DNA of 64,000 nt from Oligoflexia bacterium. Lineage in GTDB: Bacteria; Bdellovibrionota; Bdellovibrionia; JABDDW01. Below the pieces are notes generated by a model. It worked only from the letters and a program-made list of their open reading frames with translations. It did not search any database and was not told where the DNA came from. The position numbers were made by a program, and so were the translations under genes. The number at the start of each line of letters is the position of its first letter. The stretch's first letter is position 1. Shown here one piece after another: positions 1 to 8,793 of the stretch. The stretch spans positions 41,247-105,246 of the forward strand of contig JAWXAT010000034.1 of the NCBI GenBank assembly GCA_034439615.1, in the 5' to 3' direction.

Positions 1-149
1 TTCTAAACAAAGCGCTGAGCCACCATTGGGTAAAATCACGACCTAAACTTTTAAAATATCGAGCGTTGGCTGCGGTTATTCGATGGCATATTGAAGATCC
101 GCAATTCAGACTTAATCAGAAATGGTGTGTTAGACACGTCAGAAAATAA
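1..149 (+). CDS. 3' end of an unidentified gene (partial)
   Basis: An open frame enters from the left edge and stops at TAA 147-149, giving 48 residues rich in Arg, Lys, Trp and His (ending WCVRHVRK). The next gene starts 40 nt downstream on the same strand. No family can be assigned from this tail alone. The frame is plausible because it is open to the edge and fills otherwise empty space, but codon evidence is thin. Confidence 0.4.
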   Translation, partial: LNKALSHHWVKSRPKLLKYRALAAVIRWHIEDPQFRLNQKWCVRHVRK

Positions 150-189
150 TGTTTGCTGATGCGCCATACCATCATGCTACGCTCATTTC

Positions 190-1419
190 ATGAGCTCATC
201 ATTTTGGAAAAACTTCTTTAGCGGGCGCATGCTCATCACTTTTCTTCTGGGTCTTAGCTCAGGAGCTCCACTTCTCATGACAGGCTCTACACTTCAAGCT
301 TGGATGACTGATGAAAAAGTTGATCTTGCTCTCATCGGTGTTTTTTCACTCGTTGGAATTCCATATACATTAAAGTTTTTGTGGTCACCAGTCATGGATC
401 GCTACACCCCACCATTTCTAGGTCGTAGACGTGGGTGGATACTCATCACACAGATTTTACTAGCCCTTGCTATCGCTGGTCTTAGCTTTACAAAACCAGC
501 GGAATCACCCTGGCTCGTAGCAGTACTCGCTCTTTGCGTGACTTTTTTTAGCGCGAGTCAAGATATCGTTGTTGATGCCTACAGAAGAGAAATACTTAAG
601 CCTCAAGAATTTGGAATCGGCTCATCTTATTATGTCTTCGGGTATCGCATGGGACTTCTCATTTCAGGAGCCTTTGCACTTTATCTTGCAGATCAAATTC
701 CTTGGAACCAGGTCTATCTTTTATTAGCTGGGGTTATGCTTTTATGTACGGTGTTTACGATTTTTGCGCCAAATCCTCCTGGCAATATTGCTCCACCACG
801 GTCACTAAAAGCTGCCGTGATTGAACCATTTATTGATTATTTTAAGCGTCGTGGAGCCATTGAAGTTTTGATTTTTCTATTGCTCTATAAAATCGGCGAC
901 AACATGGCTGCAAGCATGACGACACCATTTGTTTTAGGCATTGGTTTTACCAAAACTCAATACGCTGCCATCGCAAAAACATTAGGTCTCGCTGCTTTGA
1001 TTTTTGGTGGATTCATCGGCGGTGGACTGCTTGTAAAAATTGGACTCAAAAGATCATTATGGATCTTTGGAATATTTCAAGCCGCATCAACTGCTTTATT
1101 CTCAGTTCTTGCCAAAATCGGCCCCGACAATACTTGGCTCACGATTACGATCGTTGTTGAGCAACTCACTGCAGGCATGGGAAGTGCGGCTTTTGCTGCA
1201 TTTATGCTAGGCCTTACAAATAAAAAATTTACGGCCACTCAGTATGCACTTTTAAGCAGTCTTATGGGAATTCCTCGAGTCATCATTTCAGCCCCGACTG
1301 GTTTACTTGCAAAACATGTTGGGTGGGTCGAGTTTTTCATCATCTGCACAGTTGTCGCTATTCCTGGGCTTTTGATGCTTTTGCGTTTTAATAAGTGGCA
1401 TGAAGAATCACCACAATGA
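190..1419 (+). CDS. ampG: AmpG-like muropeptide MFS transporter
   Basis: Predicted inner-membrane major facilitator of 409 residues with about 12 hydrophobic helices. The N-terminus reads MLITFLLGLSSGAPLLMTGS, typical of AmpG, and the cytoplasmic loop GRRRGWI near residues 78-84 is the expected MFS basic loop. The AmpG family imports GlcNAc-anhydroMurNAc peptides for cell-wall recycling. E. coli AmpG is longer (about 490 residues, extra helices), so this is the short form also annotated simply as MFS transporter. It is followed 14 nt later by a SrkA-like kinase on the same strand, so the two may be co-transcribed. Substrate is inferred from family resemblance only. Confidence 0.8.
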   Translation: MSSSFWKNFFSGRMLITFLLGLSSGAPLLMTGSTLQAWMTDEKVDLALIGVFSLVGIPYTLKFLWSPVMDRYTPPFLGRRRGWILITQILLALAIAGLSFTKPAESPWLVAVLALCVTFFSASQDIVVDAYRREILKPQEFGIGSSYYVFGYRMGLLISGAFALYLADQIPWNQVYLLLAGVMLLCTVFTIFAPNPPGNIAPPRSLKAAVIEPFIDYFKRRGAIEVLIFLLLYKIGDNMAASMTTPFVLGIGFTKTQYAAIAKTLGLAALIFGGFIGGGLLVKIGLKRSLWIFGIFQAASTALFSVLAKIGPDNTWLTITIVVEQLTAGMGSAAFAAFMLGLTNKKFTATQYALLSSLMGIPRVIISAPTGLLAKHVGWVEFFIICTVVAIPGLLMLLRFNKWHEESPQ

Positions 1420-1432
1420 TACACCACTATCT

Positions 1433-2395
1433 ATGTCAGACTTCTTTTACGATCTAACACCTGAACATATTTTATCTGCCATCGAACAAGTTGGACAACG
1501 TTCTACGGGGCGTTGTTATGCACTTAATAGTCTAGAAAATCGTGTCTATGAAGTAGAGCTCGAAGATAACTCAAAAGTAGTCGGAAAATTCTATCGCCCA
1601 GGTCGCTGGACACGTGATGCGATTTTAGAAGAACATGAGTTTTTAAAAGATCTCGCAGCCGCTGAAATCCCCGTAGCTGAACCTCTCAAACTTCAAGATG
1701 GCTCCACCCTTGGTACCGCTGAAGGCGGAATCATGTTTTCTGTGTTCCCTAAACTTCGAGGCCGGGCTCCTGAAGAACTTAATGATCAACAACTTTTGCA
1801 ATTAGGCCGTTTTTTAGGACGTATTCATAATGTTGGCGCAAGTAAAAAAGCTAGTCATCGAATATTACTCACACCTGAAACTTACGGAGTAAACCCGTTA
1901 AAGTTCTTAAGTGAAAATAACTGGCTATCTCTTGAAATTGCCACTCGCTATAAACAGGTGGTTCAAGAAATCCTAGATATTTCTACACCGTGGTTTGCAA
2001 ATATAAAAACCCATCGCATTCACGGCGACTGTCATCTCGGAAATCTTCTCTACAACAATGACGGCCCATTTTTCTTAGATTTTGATGACATGGTCACAGG
2101 TCCTCCGGTTCAAGATCTTTGGCTTTTGGTACCCGGTAATGACGAGCAAGCTCTCAAAGATCGTGATGTGTTTTTAAAGGGCTATACTGAAATGAGAGAA
2201 TTTGATTTTACAAGTCTTAGACTTGTTGAACCACTGAGAGCTTTTAGGTTTATTCACTATTCTGCATGGATTGCGAAACGCTGGAAAGACCCTGCATTTC
2301 CTAGAATATTTCCAGATTTTAATACTCACAAATATTGGTCATCTGAATTATTAGATTTAGAAAAACAACTAAATTTTATTAAGACTCTGAACTGA
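1433..2395 (+). CDS. srkA: SrkA/RdoA-like stress-response serine/threonine kinase
   Basis: Cytoplasmic kinase of the APH/choline-kinase fold. The C-terminal half carries the catalytic HGDCHLGNLL motif (Brenner-type loop with Asp and Asn) followed by FLDFDDMVTGPPVQDLW, the metal-binding Asp segment of this family. The N-terminus LNSLENRVYEVE matches the SrkA nucleotide-binding start. E. coli SrkA is 328 residues; this start gives 320. An upstream in-frame ATG at 1400 overlaps the AmpG gene by 20 nt and would add 11 residues; 1433 was chosen because it places the LTPEH segment as in SrkA, but no strong ribosome site decides it. The family phosphorylates proteins under envelope stress. Confidence 0.85.
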   Translation: MSDFFYDLTPEHILSAIEQVGQRSTGRCYALNSLENRVYEVELEDNSKVVGKFYRPGRWTRDAILEEHEFLKDLAAAEIPVAEPLKLQDGSTLGTAEGGIMFSVFPKLRGRAPEELNDQQLLQLGRFLGRIHNVGASKKASHRILLTPETYGVNPLKFLSENNWLSLEIATRYKQVVQEILDISTPWFANIKTHRIHGDCHLGNLLYNNDGPFFLDFDDMVTGPPVQDLWLLVPGNDEQALKDRDVFLKGYTEMREFDFTSLRLVEPLRAFRFIHYSAWIAKRWKDPAFPRIFPDFNTHKYWSSELLDLEKQLNFIKTLN

Positions 2396-2400
2396 TTTAA

Positions 2401-2667
2401 TTATTCTACAGTGTCTATGGCGAGTAAATCGGCATCTAATTGATCAGTCTTTTCTTGTAAGCTTCTCATTGTATGTGCTCTTTGTGCCTCATGATTTGCA
2501 ACCACAATGTCTTCAGGGTTACTTTTAAAATCTTCAGCTGTGAAGACAACATGAGTCACTTTAAGCTTCTTAATTCCAGCTTTCGCTTTATCAGCTTGAG
2601 CTGATAAAGAAATGCCCATAATTAATGTTAAAACAGCTACGTAATTTATTATCTTTATTGAGTTCAT
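2401..2667 (-). CDS. small secreted protein of unknown function
   Basis: 88 residues with a clear N-terminal signal peptide: a basic start, a hydrophobic core YVAVLTLIMGISLSAQA and a predicted cut after SAQA. The mature part is about 63 residues, mixed-charge, with no cysteines (KLKVTHVVFTAEDFKSNPED). GGGG-containing ribosome-site sequences lie just upstream (two copies of a TTTATTCCCC stretch on the plus strand). It converges on the srkA-like gene with a 5 nt gap. No family is recognised. Confidence 0.65.
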   Translation of the reverse strand: MNSIKIINYVAVLTLIMGISLSAQADKAKAGIKKLKVTHVVFTAEDFKSNPEDIVVANHEAQRAHTMRSLQEKTDQLDADLLAIDTVE

Positions 2668-2814
2668 TTTTATTCCCCTTTATTCCCCTGCCGTAATGGC
2701 TTACCTCCCTATAGAGCACGGGATATGCCGCATCGGTTCAATCACCGAAGTTTATAGCGATTTTGACCGTCTAAACTTTTGACACCCGTCTGATCTTTGA
2801 TAGACACTTATTCT

Positions 2815-4200
2815 ATGAAAACCATTATCGAAGATTTTCACTCTATTATTGGCTCTGAAAATGTCATCTCTGACGATCAAAAAACCGCTTGGGGAAAAGA
2901 CTATACTAAGGCTTATACGCCAGACCCCCTATTAGCTGTTTTGCCAAAATCCACAGATGAGGTTCAAGAAATCTTACGTTACTGCCACAAGAATAAAATC
3001 TCAGTGGTACCCTCTGGAGGGCGAACGGGCTTAAGTGGCGGTGCAGTTGCCACCCAAAAAGAAGTGGTTATTTCAACAGCCCGCATGAAGAAGATCTATG
3101 ACATTAATAAAATTGAAAAAACCATTCATTGCCAAGCTGGGGTTGTTACAAAAGAGCTTCAAAGAGCCGCCTGGGATGCCGGACTCTATTTTCCTGTAGA
3201 TTTTGCTTCAAGTGGGAGCAGCCAAATTGGCGGAAATATCGCAACCAACGCAGGGGGCATTAAAGTCATTCGCTATGGCCTGATGAGACAATGGGTTTTG
3301 GGCATACAAGCTGTACTTGCAGACGGCACCGTTTTAAACATGGATAACGTCTGCATGAAAAACAACACAGGTTATGACCTTAAACATCTCTTTATTGGGA
3401 GTGAAGGTACACTTGGAATTATCACTGAGGCCATTTTAAATCTAACCACTCAACACGACGAACTTTTAGTATCGATTTTTGGAGTGCCTTCACTTGAAAA
3501 AGTGACTTTGCTTTTTGACCTTGTACAAAAAATGAAACTCAATCTCACAGCTTATGAATTTTTCACTGAATCCAGTCTTAAGTATGTTCAAGAACACACA
3601 CATTTGCAGTCACCATTTTCAGGATACTTTCCCTTTTACGCTCTGATTGAAATTGAGAAAACAACTCCTGCTGATCAAGACAAACTTGAGCAGTTCGTTG
3701 AAAAAGCTATGGAAGAAGGTTTGATTTTAGATGGCGTCATGGCGCAAAGCTCTGCACAATCTACAGAGTTTTGGGGTTTAAGAGAAAATATAGCTGAAAG
3801 TATTACGGCCCTCACAGTGGCCCATAAGAATGATATTTCATTGCCACTTTCAAAAATTACAGCATTTTGCACAGATCTTCAAAAAATGATCGATCAAAAA
3901 TATCCAGGCTTTGAAGTGGTTAATTTTGGCCATATCGGTGATGGCAATCTCCATGTAAATTTCGTGAAACCTGAGAAAATGTCAAAAGACGAATTTTTTG
4001 CTTACACAAAACAAGCAGATGTCGCGATGTTTGAACTTGTTAAAAAATACGGTGGGAGTATTTCAGCTGAACACGGTGTGGGGCTCACAAAAAAACCATT
4101 TTTGCATTTTACAAGATCACCAGAAGAAATTGCTCTTATGAAATCGATCAAAAAGGTGTTTGACCCATTAAATATTATGAATCCAGGTAAGATTTTTTAA
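2815..4200 (+). CDS. FAD-linked oxidase, GlcD / D-2-hydroxyacid dehydrogenase type
   Basis: 461-residue flavoprotein of the FAD_binding_4 plus FAD-oxidase C family (GlcD, D-lactate and D-2-hydroxyglutarate dehydrogenases). The FAD-binding segment VVPSGGRTGLSGGAV is near residue 65, followed by SSGSSQIGGNIATNAGG and a glycine-rich GSEGTLGIITEAIL. The C-terminus has the metal and active-site region HIGDGNLHVNF and the closing SAEHGVG...NPGKIF seen across the family. These enzymes oxidise D-2-hydroxyacids and pass electrons to the quinone pool or a flavoprotein. It overlaps the convergent serA by 4 nt; SerA homologues can produce 2-hydroxyglutarate, so a D-2-hydroxyglutarate role is tempting but unproven. 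A TTG at 2797 is an alternative start. Confidence 0.85.
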   Translation: MKTIIEDFHSIIGSENVISDDQKTAWGKDYTKAYTPDPLLAVLPKSTDEVQEILRYCHKNKISVVPSGGRTGLSGGAVATQKEVVISTARMKKIYDINKIEKTIHCQAGVVTKELQRAAWDAGLYFPVDFASSGSSQIGGNIATNAGGIKVIRYGLMRQWVLGIQAVLADGTVLNMDNVCMKNNTGYDLKHLFIGSEGTLGIITEAILNLTTQHDELLVSIFGVPSLEKVTLLFDLVQKMKLNLTAYEFFTESSLKYVQEHTHLQSPFSGYFPFYALIEIEKTTPADQDKLEQFVEKAMEEGLILDGVMAQSSAQSTEFWGLRENIAESITALTVAHKNDISLPLSKITAFCTDLQKMIDQKYPGFEVVNFGHIGDGNLHVNFVKPEKMSKDEFFAYTKQADVAMFELVKKYGGSISAEHGVGLTKKPFLHFTRSPEEIALMKSIKKVFDPLNIMNPGKIF

Positions 4201-5423
4201 TATAAAATGCGTGTGCGAATGCTTGTAGAAAGTACTGATATCTTCTCTTTCACTTTATCAGAGAGTTGTTTATCAAGATCCATGATGAGATATCCGATAT
4301 CTGAATCTGTTGATAAATATTGCCCCTGAATATTGGCTCCGAGATCTGACACAATACTATTGATATCTTTTAATACACCCGGAACATTTTTATGAATATT
4401 TAATATACGATGACTTCCGCCAAGTACTGGTAAATCTACTTGAGGAAAATTCACAGAACTAGTTGTACTTCCGTTATTAATGAATTTTGAAATACTCGTT
4501 GCTACTTCAACACCAATATTTGCTTGAGCCTCTTCAGTACTTCCTCCGATATGGGGAGTTAGAATCACGTTTGAAATTTTTTGAAGCTCACTTTTAAAAA
4601 CCTGATCATTACTTTCGGGCTCTTCAGGAAACACGTCTATAGCAGCACCGGCAATGTGTTTTGCATTGAGTGCATTTTTTAACGCAGCAATATCTACCAC
4701 AGTGCCCCGGCTAGCGTTAATAAGATAACTCCCCTTTTTCATAGCTCTAAGTTCATCTTTACTAATCATATTTTGGGTTTGAGGAGTTTCAGGAACATGC
4801 AATGTCACAAAATTTGATTCTTTCAACAATGTTTCAAGTTTAGCAACTTGTCGGCCATTGCCGATGGGCATTTTAGTAATGATGTCATGGTAGATGACTT
4901 TCATTCCAAAACTCTCGGCTAAAATACTTACTTGAGAACCAATGTGACCGTAGCCAATAATACCTAAGGTCTTACCTCTGATTTCATAACAACCGCTCGC
5001 TGATTTATCCCACTTACCTAAATGAAGTTGTGAGCTACGATCGCCAATTTGACGAGAGAGCATTACGATTTCAGCTATTACAAGTTCTGCGACACTTCTT
5101 GTATTGCTAAATGGAGCATTAAATACAACTACACCGTGAGTCTTTGCGTTTTTAAGATCAATTTGATTTGTGCCGATGCAAAAAGCCCCGATGTTCATAA
5201 GCCTTTTTGTTTGTAATAAATATTTTCGAGTTATTTTAGTTTTTGAGCGAATACCTAGAACATGCACATCACTGGCTTTTTTAATCAGTTCATCCTCAGT
5301 AAATGCATGTTTTGCACCTTCTACAGCAAACCCCTCTGATTTGAGCATCTCATGTGCAATGGGATGGATATTCTCCAGTAAAAGAATTTTAATTTGGTCT
5401 TTGGGATAAGAAGTTTTTTTCAT
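4197..5423 (-). CDS. serA: D-3-phosphoglycerate dehydrogenase
   Basis: 408 residues, almost exactly the length of E. coli SerA. It catalyses the first step of serine synthesis, 3-phosphoglycerate to 3-phosphohydroxypyruvate. The Rossmann motif GYGHIG is at residues 157-162, the catalytic triad is visible as Arg239 (INASRGTVVD), Glu268 (DVFPEEP) and His291 (LTPHIGG), and the last 75 residues form a short ACT domain, the usual serine-feedback site. The intact triad and ACT domain make activity likely. It is convergent with the FAD-linked oxidase (4 nt overlap) and diverges from the AMP-ligase gene. Confidence 0.95.
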   Translation of the reverse strand: MKKTSYPKDQIKILLLENIHPIAHEMLKSEGFAVEGAKHAFTEDELIKKASDVHVLGIRSKTKITRKYLLQTKRLMNIGAFCIGTNQIDLKNAKTHGVVVFNAPFSNTRSVAELVIAEIVMLSRQIGDRSSQLHLGKWDKSASGCYEIRGKTLGIIGYGHIGSQVSILAESFGMKVIYHDIITKMPIGNGRQVAKLETLLKESNFVTLHVPETPQTQNMISKDELRAMKKGSYLINASRGTVVDIAALKNALNAKHIAGAAIDVFPEEPESNDQVFKSELQKISNVILTPHIGGSTEEAQANIGVEVATSISKFINNGSTTSSVNFPQVDLPVLGGSHRILNIHKNVPGVLKDINSIVSDLGANIQGQYLSTDSDIGYLIMDLDKQLSDKVKEKISVLSTSIRTRILY

Positions 5424-5529
5424 CGCATTAATTAAACAATTCTAGAAATCATGCGTCAACTTTCTTTTAGACTTTCGTCTACTGTTCTTGTCGTTGACAC
5501 AACACACCGCGTATCGTTAACCTTAAAAA

Positions 5530-7029
5530 ATGCTCATAGGACAAAAACTCGCCGTAACTGCAAATCAAAACGCCATAAAACCCGCTTTTAGATATTTATC
5601 AAAAGCCACGAATTACAAAGAAGCTTATAGCTACATCAATCGCTATTCGTATTTTTTGCAAAACGAGATAATGCATAACAAAAAAGTTCTCGTGTACATG
5701 TCTAACTGCCCGCACATCGCGTATACTTTTTTTGCTTTAGCTAATACTAAAAACATTGCGGTTCCCGTTGATCCAAACAGCCCTGAGCCTTTAATTGTAG
5801 ATAAAATCAAAGAACTCGCCATTGATGCCATAATCGTCAGTGATGATTATGTAAAACGCGTTCAAGACATGCTTAAAAATAATCGCATGACATCAATTCG
5901 AGTTATTCAATGCGAAGCAAGGCGCTGGGGAGAATACGACACAACATACCGTTTGCCTACAAGTGTGACGGCTTCAGACAATGACATCGTTGCCATTTTT
6001 GAAACAATGGGTTCGGCTGGAAAACCAAAACTTGTACCCTGGACACACACCATGGTTCAACAAGCTACCCTTGTGTTAAAATCAATTTATCGTCCAAGTT
6101 CTATCGACACTTTTTTTACATACAATGCTTCGCTCATGAATCCGTTTTATTTCATGCACGGTTTAATTTTTCCGTTGATGAGTGGATGTCAGATTTTAAT
6201 TACTGACATCACAGCGCCTGAAGATTTAGCTAAAGAGTTATTAGAAGCAAAAGCATCACGCATATTGATGAAGGGCTCGACCATTGAAGAATGGCTCACG
6301 TCGTTTAAAAATATAAATCTTAAAATGCCGCTCTTTAGAAGCTTTACCCCGGCTCCATCACCCATTGCACCACGAGTAGAAGAATTCGCGCTGAGTGAGT
6401 TTAACTCAAAAATTCTTCACACCTATGGTTCAGTCGAAAGCTGTTGGGCTGTGTCTGCACGACAATTTGAAGAACCAGAACCATTTGACAGCGTAGGTCA
6501 GTTTTTACCAGGCGTAAAAACAAGAATTATTGATGAAAATGGTGATGATATCCCAGGTAACAAACCACAAATTGGGCAGCTTATTATTTCTGGCCCCAGT
6601 GTGGCCACTGCGTATTTCAATGACAAGGAAAACACAAAAGTGAATATGCGTGGAGCATGGTATTTCACCGGCGATTTTGTTGAAAAAGATAAAAAAAATG
6701 TGGTCAGGTTTTTAGATCGTAAAGATAATATTTGTAAAGTCGTTACGACTACGATCGTACCAAAACATATAGAAGCAAAACTAAGAGAATGCCCGGGCGT
6801 TGATCAAGTTGCTATACTCATGACCAAAGATCAAATTGGAAAAAACCAACTCACCGCCATCATCGTGAAAAAAATCGGCCAAGACATTTCAGGTACTGAC
6901 ATCACAAATTTTTGTAAAGCCAACTTTACTGATCATGAAAGACCTAAGATGATCGCTTTCATGGCAGAATTACCAATTGATCCACACGGTCAAATCGATA
7001 AATACAAACTACGATTTGAATTTGCCTAA
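5530..7029 (+). CDS. AMP-dependent synthetase/ligase family protein (divergent)
   Basis: 499 residues of the adenylate-forming (acyl-CoA synthetase, OleC, FAAL) fold. The P-loop A3 motif is altered to TMGSAGKPKL at 159-168 (usual TSGTTGxPKG). A5 is YGSVE, A7 is intact (YFTGDF), A8 reads LDRKDNICKV without the usual glycines. The A10 catalytic Lys of PxxxxGK is replaced: PIDPHGQIDK, Gln488. The family joins carboxylic acids to AMP and then to CoA or another acceptor. The changes at A3, A8 and A10 suggest altered or lost adenylation, or an unusual substrate. It lies alone between serA and the convergent thioredoxin/TPR gene, which starts its stop codon 1 nt downstream. Confidence 0.8.
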   Translation: MLIGQKLAVTANQNAIKPAFRYLSKATNYKEAYSYINRYSYFLQNEIMHNKKVLVYMSNCPHIAYTFFALANTKNIAVPVDPNSPEPLIVDKIKELAIDAIIVSDDYVKRVQDMLKNNRMTSIRVIQCEARRWGEYDTTYRLPTSVTASDNDIVAIFETMGSAGKPKLVPWTHTMVQQATLVLKSIYRPSSIDTFFTYNASLMNPFYFMHGLIFPLMSGCQILITDITAPEDLAKELLEAKASRILMKGSTIEEWLTSFKNINLKMPLFRSFTPAPSPIAPRVEEFALSEFNSKILHTYGSVESCWAVSARQFEEPEPFDSVGQFLPGVKTRIIDENGDDIPGNKPQIGQLIISGPSVATAYFNDKENTKVNMRGAWYFTGDFVEKDKKNVVRFLDRKDNICKVVTTTIVPKHIEAKLRECPGVDQVAILMTKDQIGKNQLTAIIVKKIGQDISGTDITNFCKANFTDHERPKMIAFMAELPIDPHGQIDKYKLRFEFA

Positions 7030-8793
7030 TTAATTACTGGATCCTTCAAATTTCTTCTTCAAGATTACGAGTTTGTCATAATAGCGGTGAGTTCTGATGG
7101 TTTTATCGGTGGGAAGCTGAGTTCTTGAAATCGCGTCATTAAGTATCTCAAGTGCTTTTGATTTATTCTTTTTCTTTTCATAAATGCTGGCAACCACTGC
7201 AACTACTCTAAGTTTATTATCACCATAAGATAGTTCTAAAGCTTTTAGTGCTTTGACCAATGCTTCATCGTAACGTTTGTCATCTTCAAGAAGTCTTGCA
7301 TGCTGAAAGAAAAAACTAAAATCTGTTGAATAAATAGTTTGAAGTTTTTCATACAATTTATGCGCTTGTTCTGGCTGACCTGATTTCCATAAACAATAAA
7401 GTCGATCAAGATTATACCCACGCTCAGTAGACTCATTTTGCCCTGATTTTTTAATCAGTTTTGAGAACTCTTCATAGGCTAAATGATACTCTTTTTCAAC
7501 TTCTTCTTTATTATCTAACCCATCAAATTGAGAAGCCCGGTAACTATGCAGATCTGCAAGTGTCCATTCTTCATTTTTCATGGCCTTGTAATTAGAAATA
7601 AACCACGCACTCAATTTAAGGGCGTTTTGATGTGTAAGCGCTTTTTTTTCTTTATCGCCCACACTCTCAGCAAGTGAAGCAAGTTGATCATGACGCTCTA
7701 ATGACTCAACAACTCGCAGGAACCACGCAAGTGCGGTTTCAATAATCGTGATACAACTTTTCTTTTGTGATTCAGTAGCCGACTTATCATTGGCACTTGC
7801 ATTACAAACACCTATTTGAGCTGTGAGAAGTTTATTTCTCTTAGAATCTCGAGGAGCCCATTTCTGACTAGCCTTTAATAAATATGACTGAGCCTCATTG
7901 TACTCACCTCGCTCTAAATATGTGAGACCTACTGAATAAGCTGCAGACAAATTATTTTCATTATCCGCCTTACTTTTTAGTTTATCAAACGATTGATCTT
8001 TTAGGTTCAGTGCTTTTTTCATTTCAGAAATAAATACAGTTTTCTCTCTAGCACCAACAATACGCATCACTTCACTTCCATCAGATGAAGCAAAAATGAC
8101 TGTGGGATAACCACGTACTTTATATTTTGATTTTAAATTCCATGAAGTTGATTGATCTGCATCGAGTTTTAAAAGCACAAACTGAGATTCGATTTTCTTA
8201 AACTCACTAGAATTAAAAACATTCTCCTCTAACTGATTACATGGCGGACACCACACACCATAAAAATCAATCATCATTGGTTTGCCAGATTGCTTTGCTA
8301 ATTCGAGAGCCTTTTGACTGTCATTATCAATAAAACTCTTATTATGAGCCACCGTCTTATTAGCCGACTCTGATGTTTTAGATTCTTTAGAACGATCCCA
8401 CTTTGAAATGACTATTTTTTTATTTTCACAAGTAAATGTTTGAGCACGTGGGAGACAATAAGTTTTTTTATCATCACAAACATACAGCATTGCTCGAATA
8501 TTACATGGATCAATTTTAGTGTTCCACCGAGCCTTTAACCAAACACCATCAAATTCAAGTTTCTCAGCTTTTACCCAAGTTGATTTTTTAGAACTACCAA
8601 CACTGCTTTCAACTAAATTTGGTGAATCTTTATTAAAATGATGACCTTTTGGAGCCTCAAAACTAATCGACTTAAGATTATCTTCGATTTGAGATTCATT
8701 GAGGGTAAAACCTATGTCTTCAAGATCCGCTTGGGAAGATAAGCTCATAAAAAAAATTCCGAAATAAATGAAAACCATTTTTAAACCCATCAT
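7030..8793 (-). CDS. thioredoxin-domain and TPR periplasmic protein
   Basis: 587 residues. A signal peptide (FIYFGIFFMSLSSQA) leads into a DsbD-alpha-like segment with four cysteines (residues 25-130), then a thioredoxin domain with WCPPC at 181-185 and the cis-Pro loop VRGYPTVIF. From about 265 to the end it is helical repeats resembling TPRs. A periplasmic disulfide reductase or oxidase coupled to a protein-interaction scaffold is the natural reading; the redox direction cannot be told. Its ATG overlaps the ppk stop by 4 nt, so it is translated as the second gene of a ppk operon, an odd pairing. Confidence 0.8.
   Translation of the reverse strand: MMGLKMVFIYFGIFFMSLSSQADLEDIGFTLNESQIEDNLKSISFEAPKGHHFNKDSPNLVESSVGSSKKSTWVKAEKLEFDGVWLKARWNTKIDPCNIRAMLYVCDDKKTYCLPRAQTFTCENKKIVISKWDRSKESKTSESANKTVAHNKSFIDNDSQKALELAKQSGKPMMIDFYGVWCPPCNQLEENVFNSSEFKKIESQFVLLKLDADQSTSWNLKSKYKVRGYPTVIFASSDGSEVMRIVGAREKTVFISEMKKALNLKDQSFDKLKSKADNENNLSAAYSVGLTYLERGEYNEAQSYLLKASQKWAPRDSKRNKLLTAQIGVCNASANDKSATESQKKSCITIIETALAWFLRVVESLERHDQLASLAESVGDKEKKALTHQNALKLSAWFISNYKAMKNEEWTLADLHSYRASQFDGLDNKEEVEKEYHLAYEEFSKLIKKSGQNESTERGYNLDRLYCLWKSGQPEQAHKLYEKLQTIYSTDFSFFFQHARLLEDDKRYDEALVKALKALELSYGDNKLRVVAVVASIYEKKKNKSKALEILNDAISRTQLPTDKTIRTHRYYDKLVILKKKFEGSSN

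Noticed and set aside
2779..2807. TTGACA/TAGACA promoter-like pair at the FAD oxidase
   Set aside because: Start point would be at or after the ATG, so the spacing is not believable.
5494..5522. TTGACA box before the AMP-ligase gene
   Set aside because: No convincing -10 box at 16-18 nt (TTAACC only), so not called a promoter.
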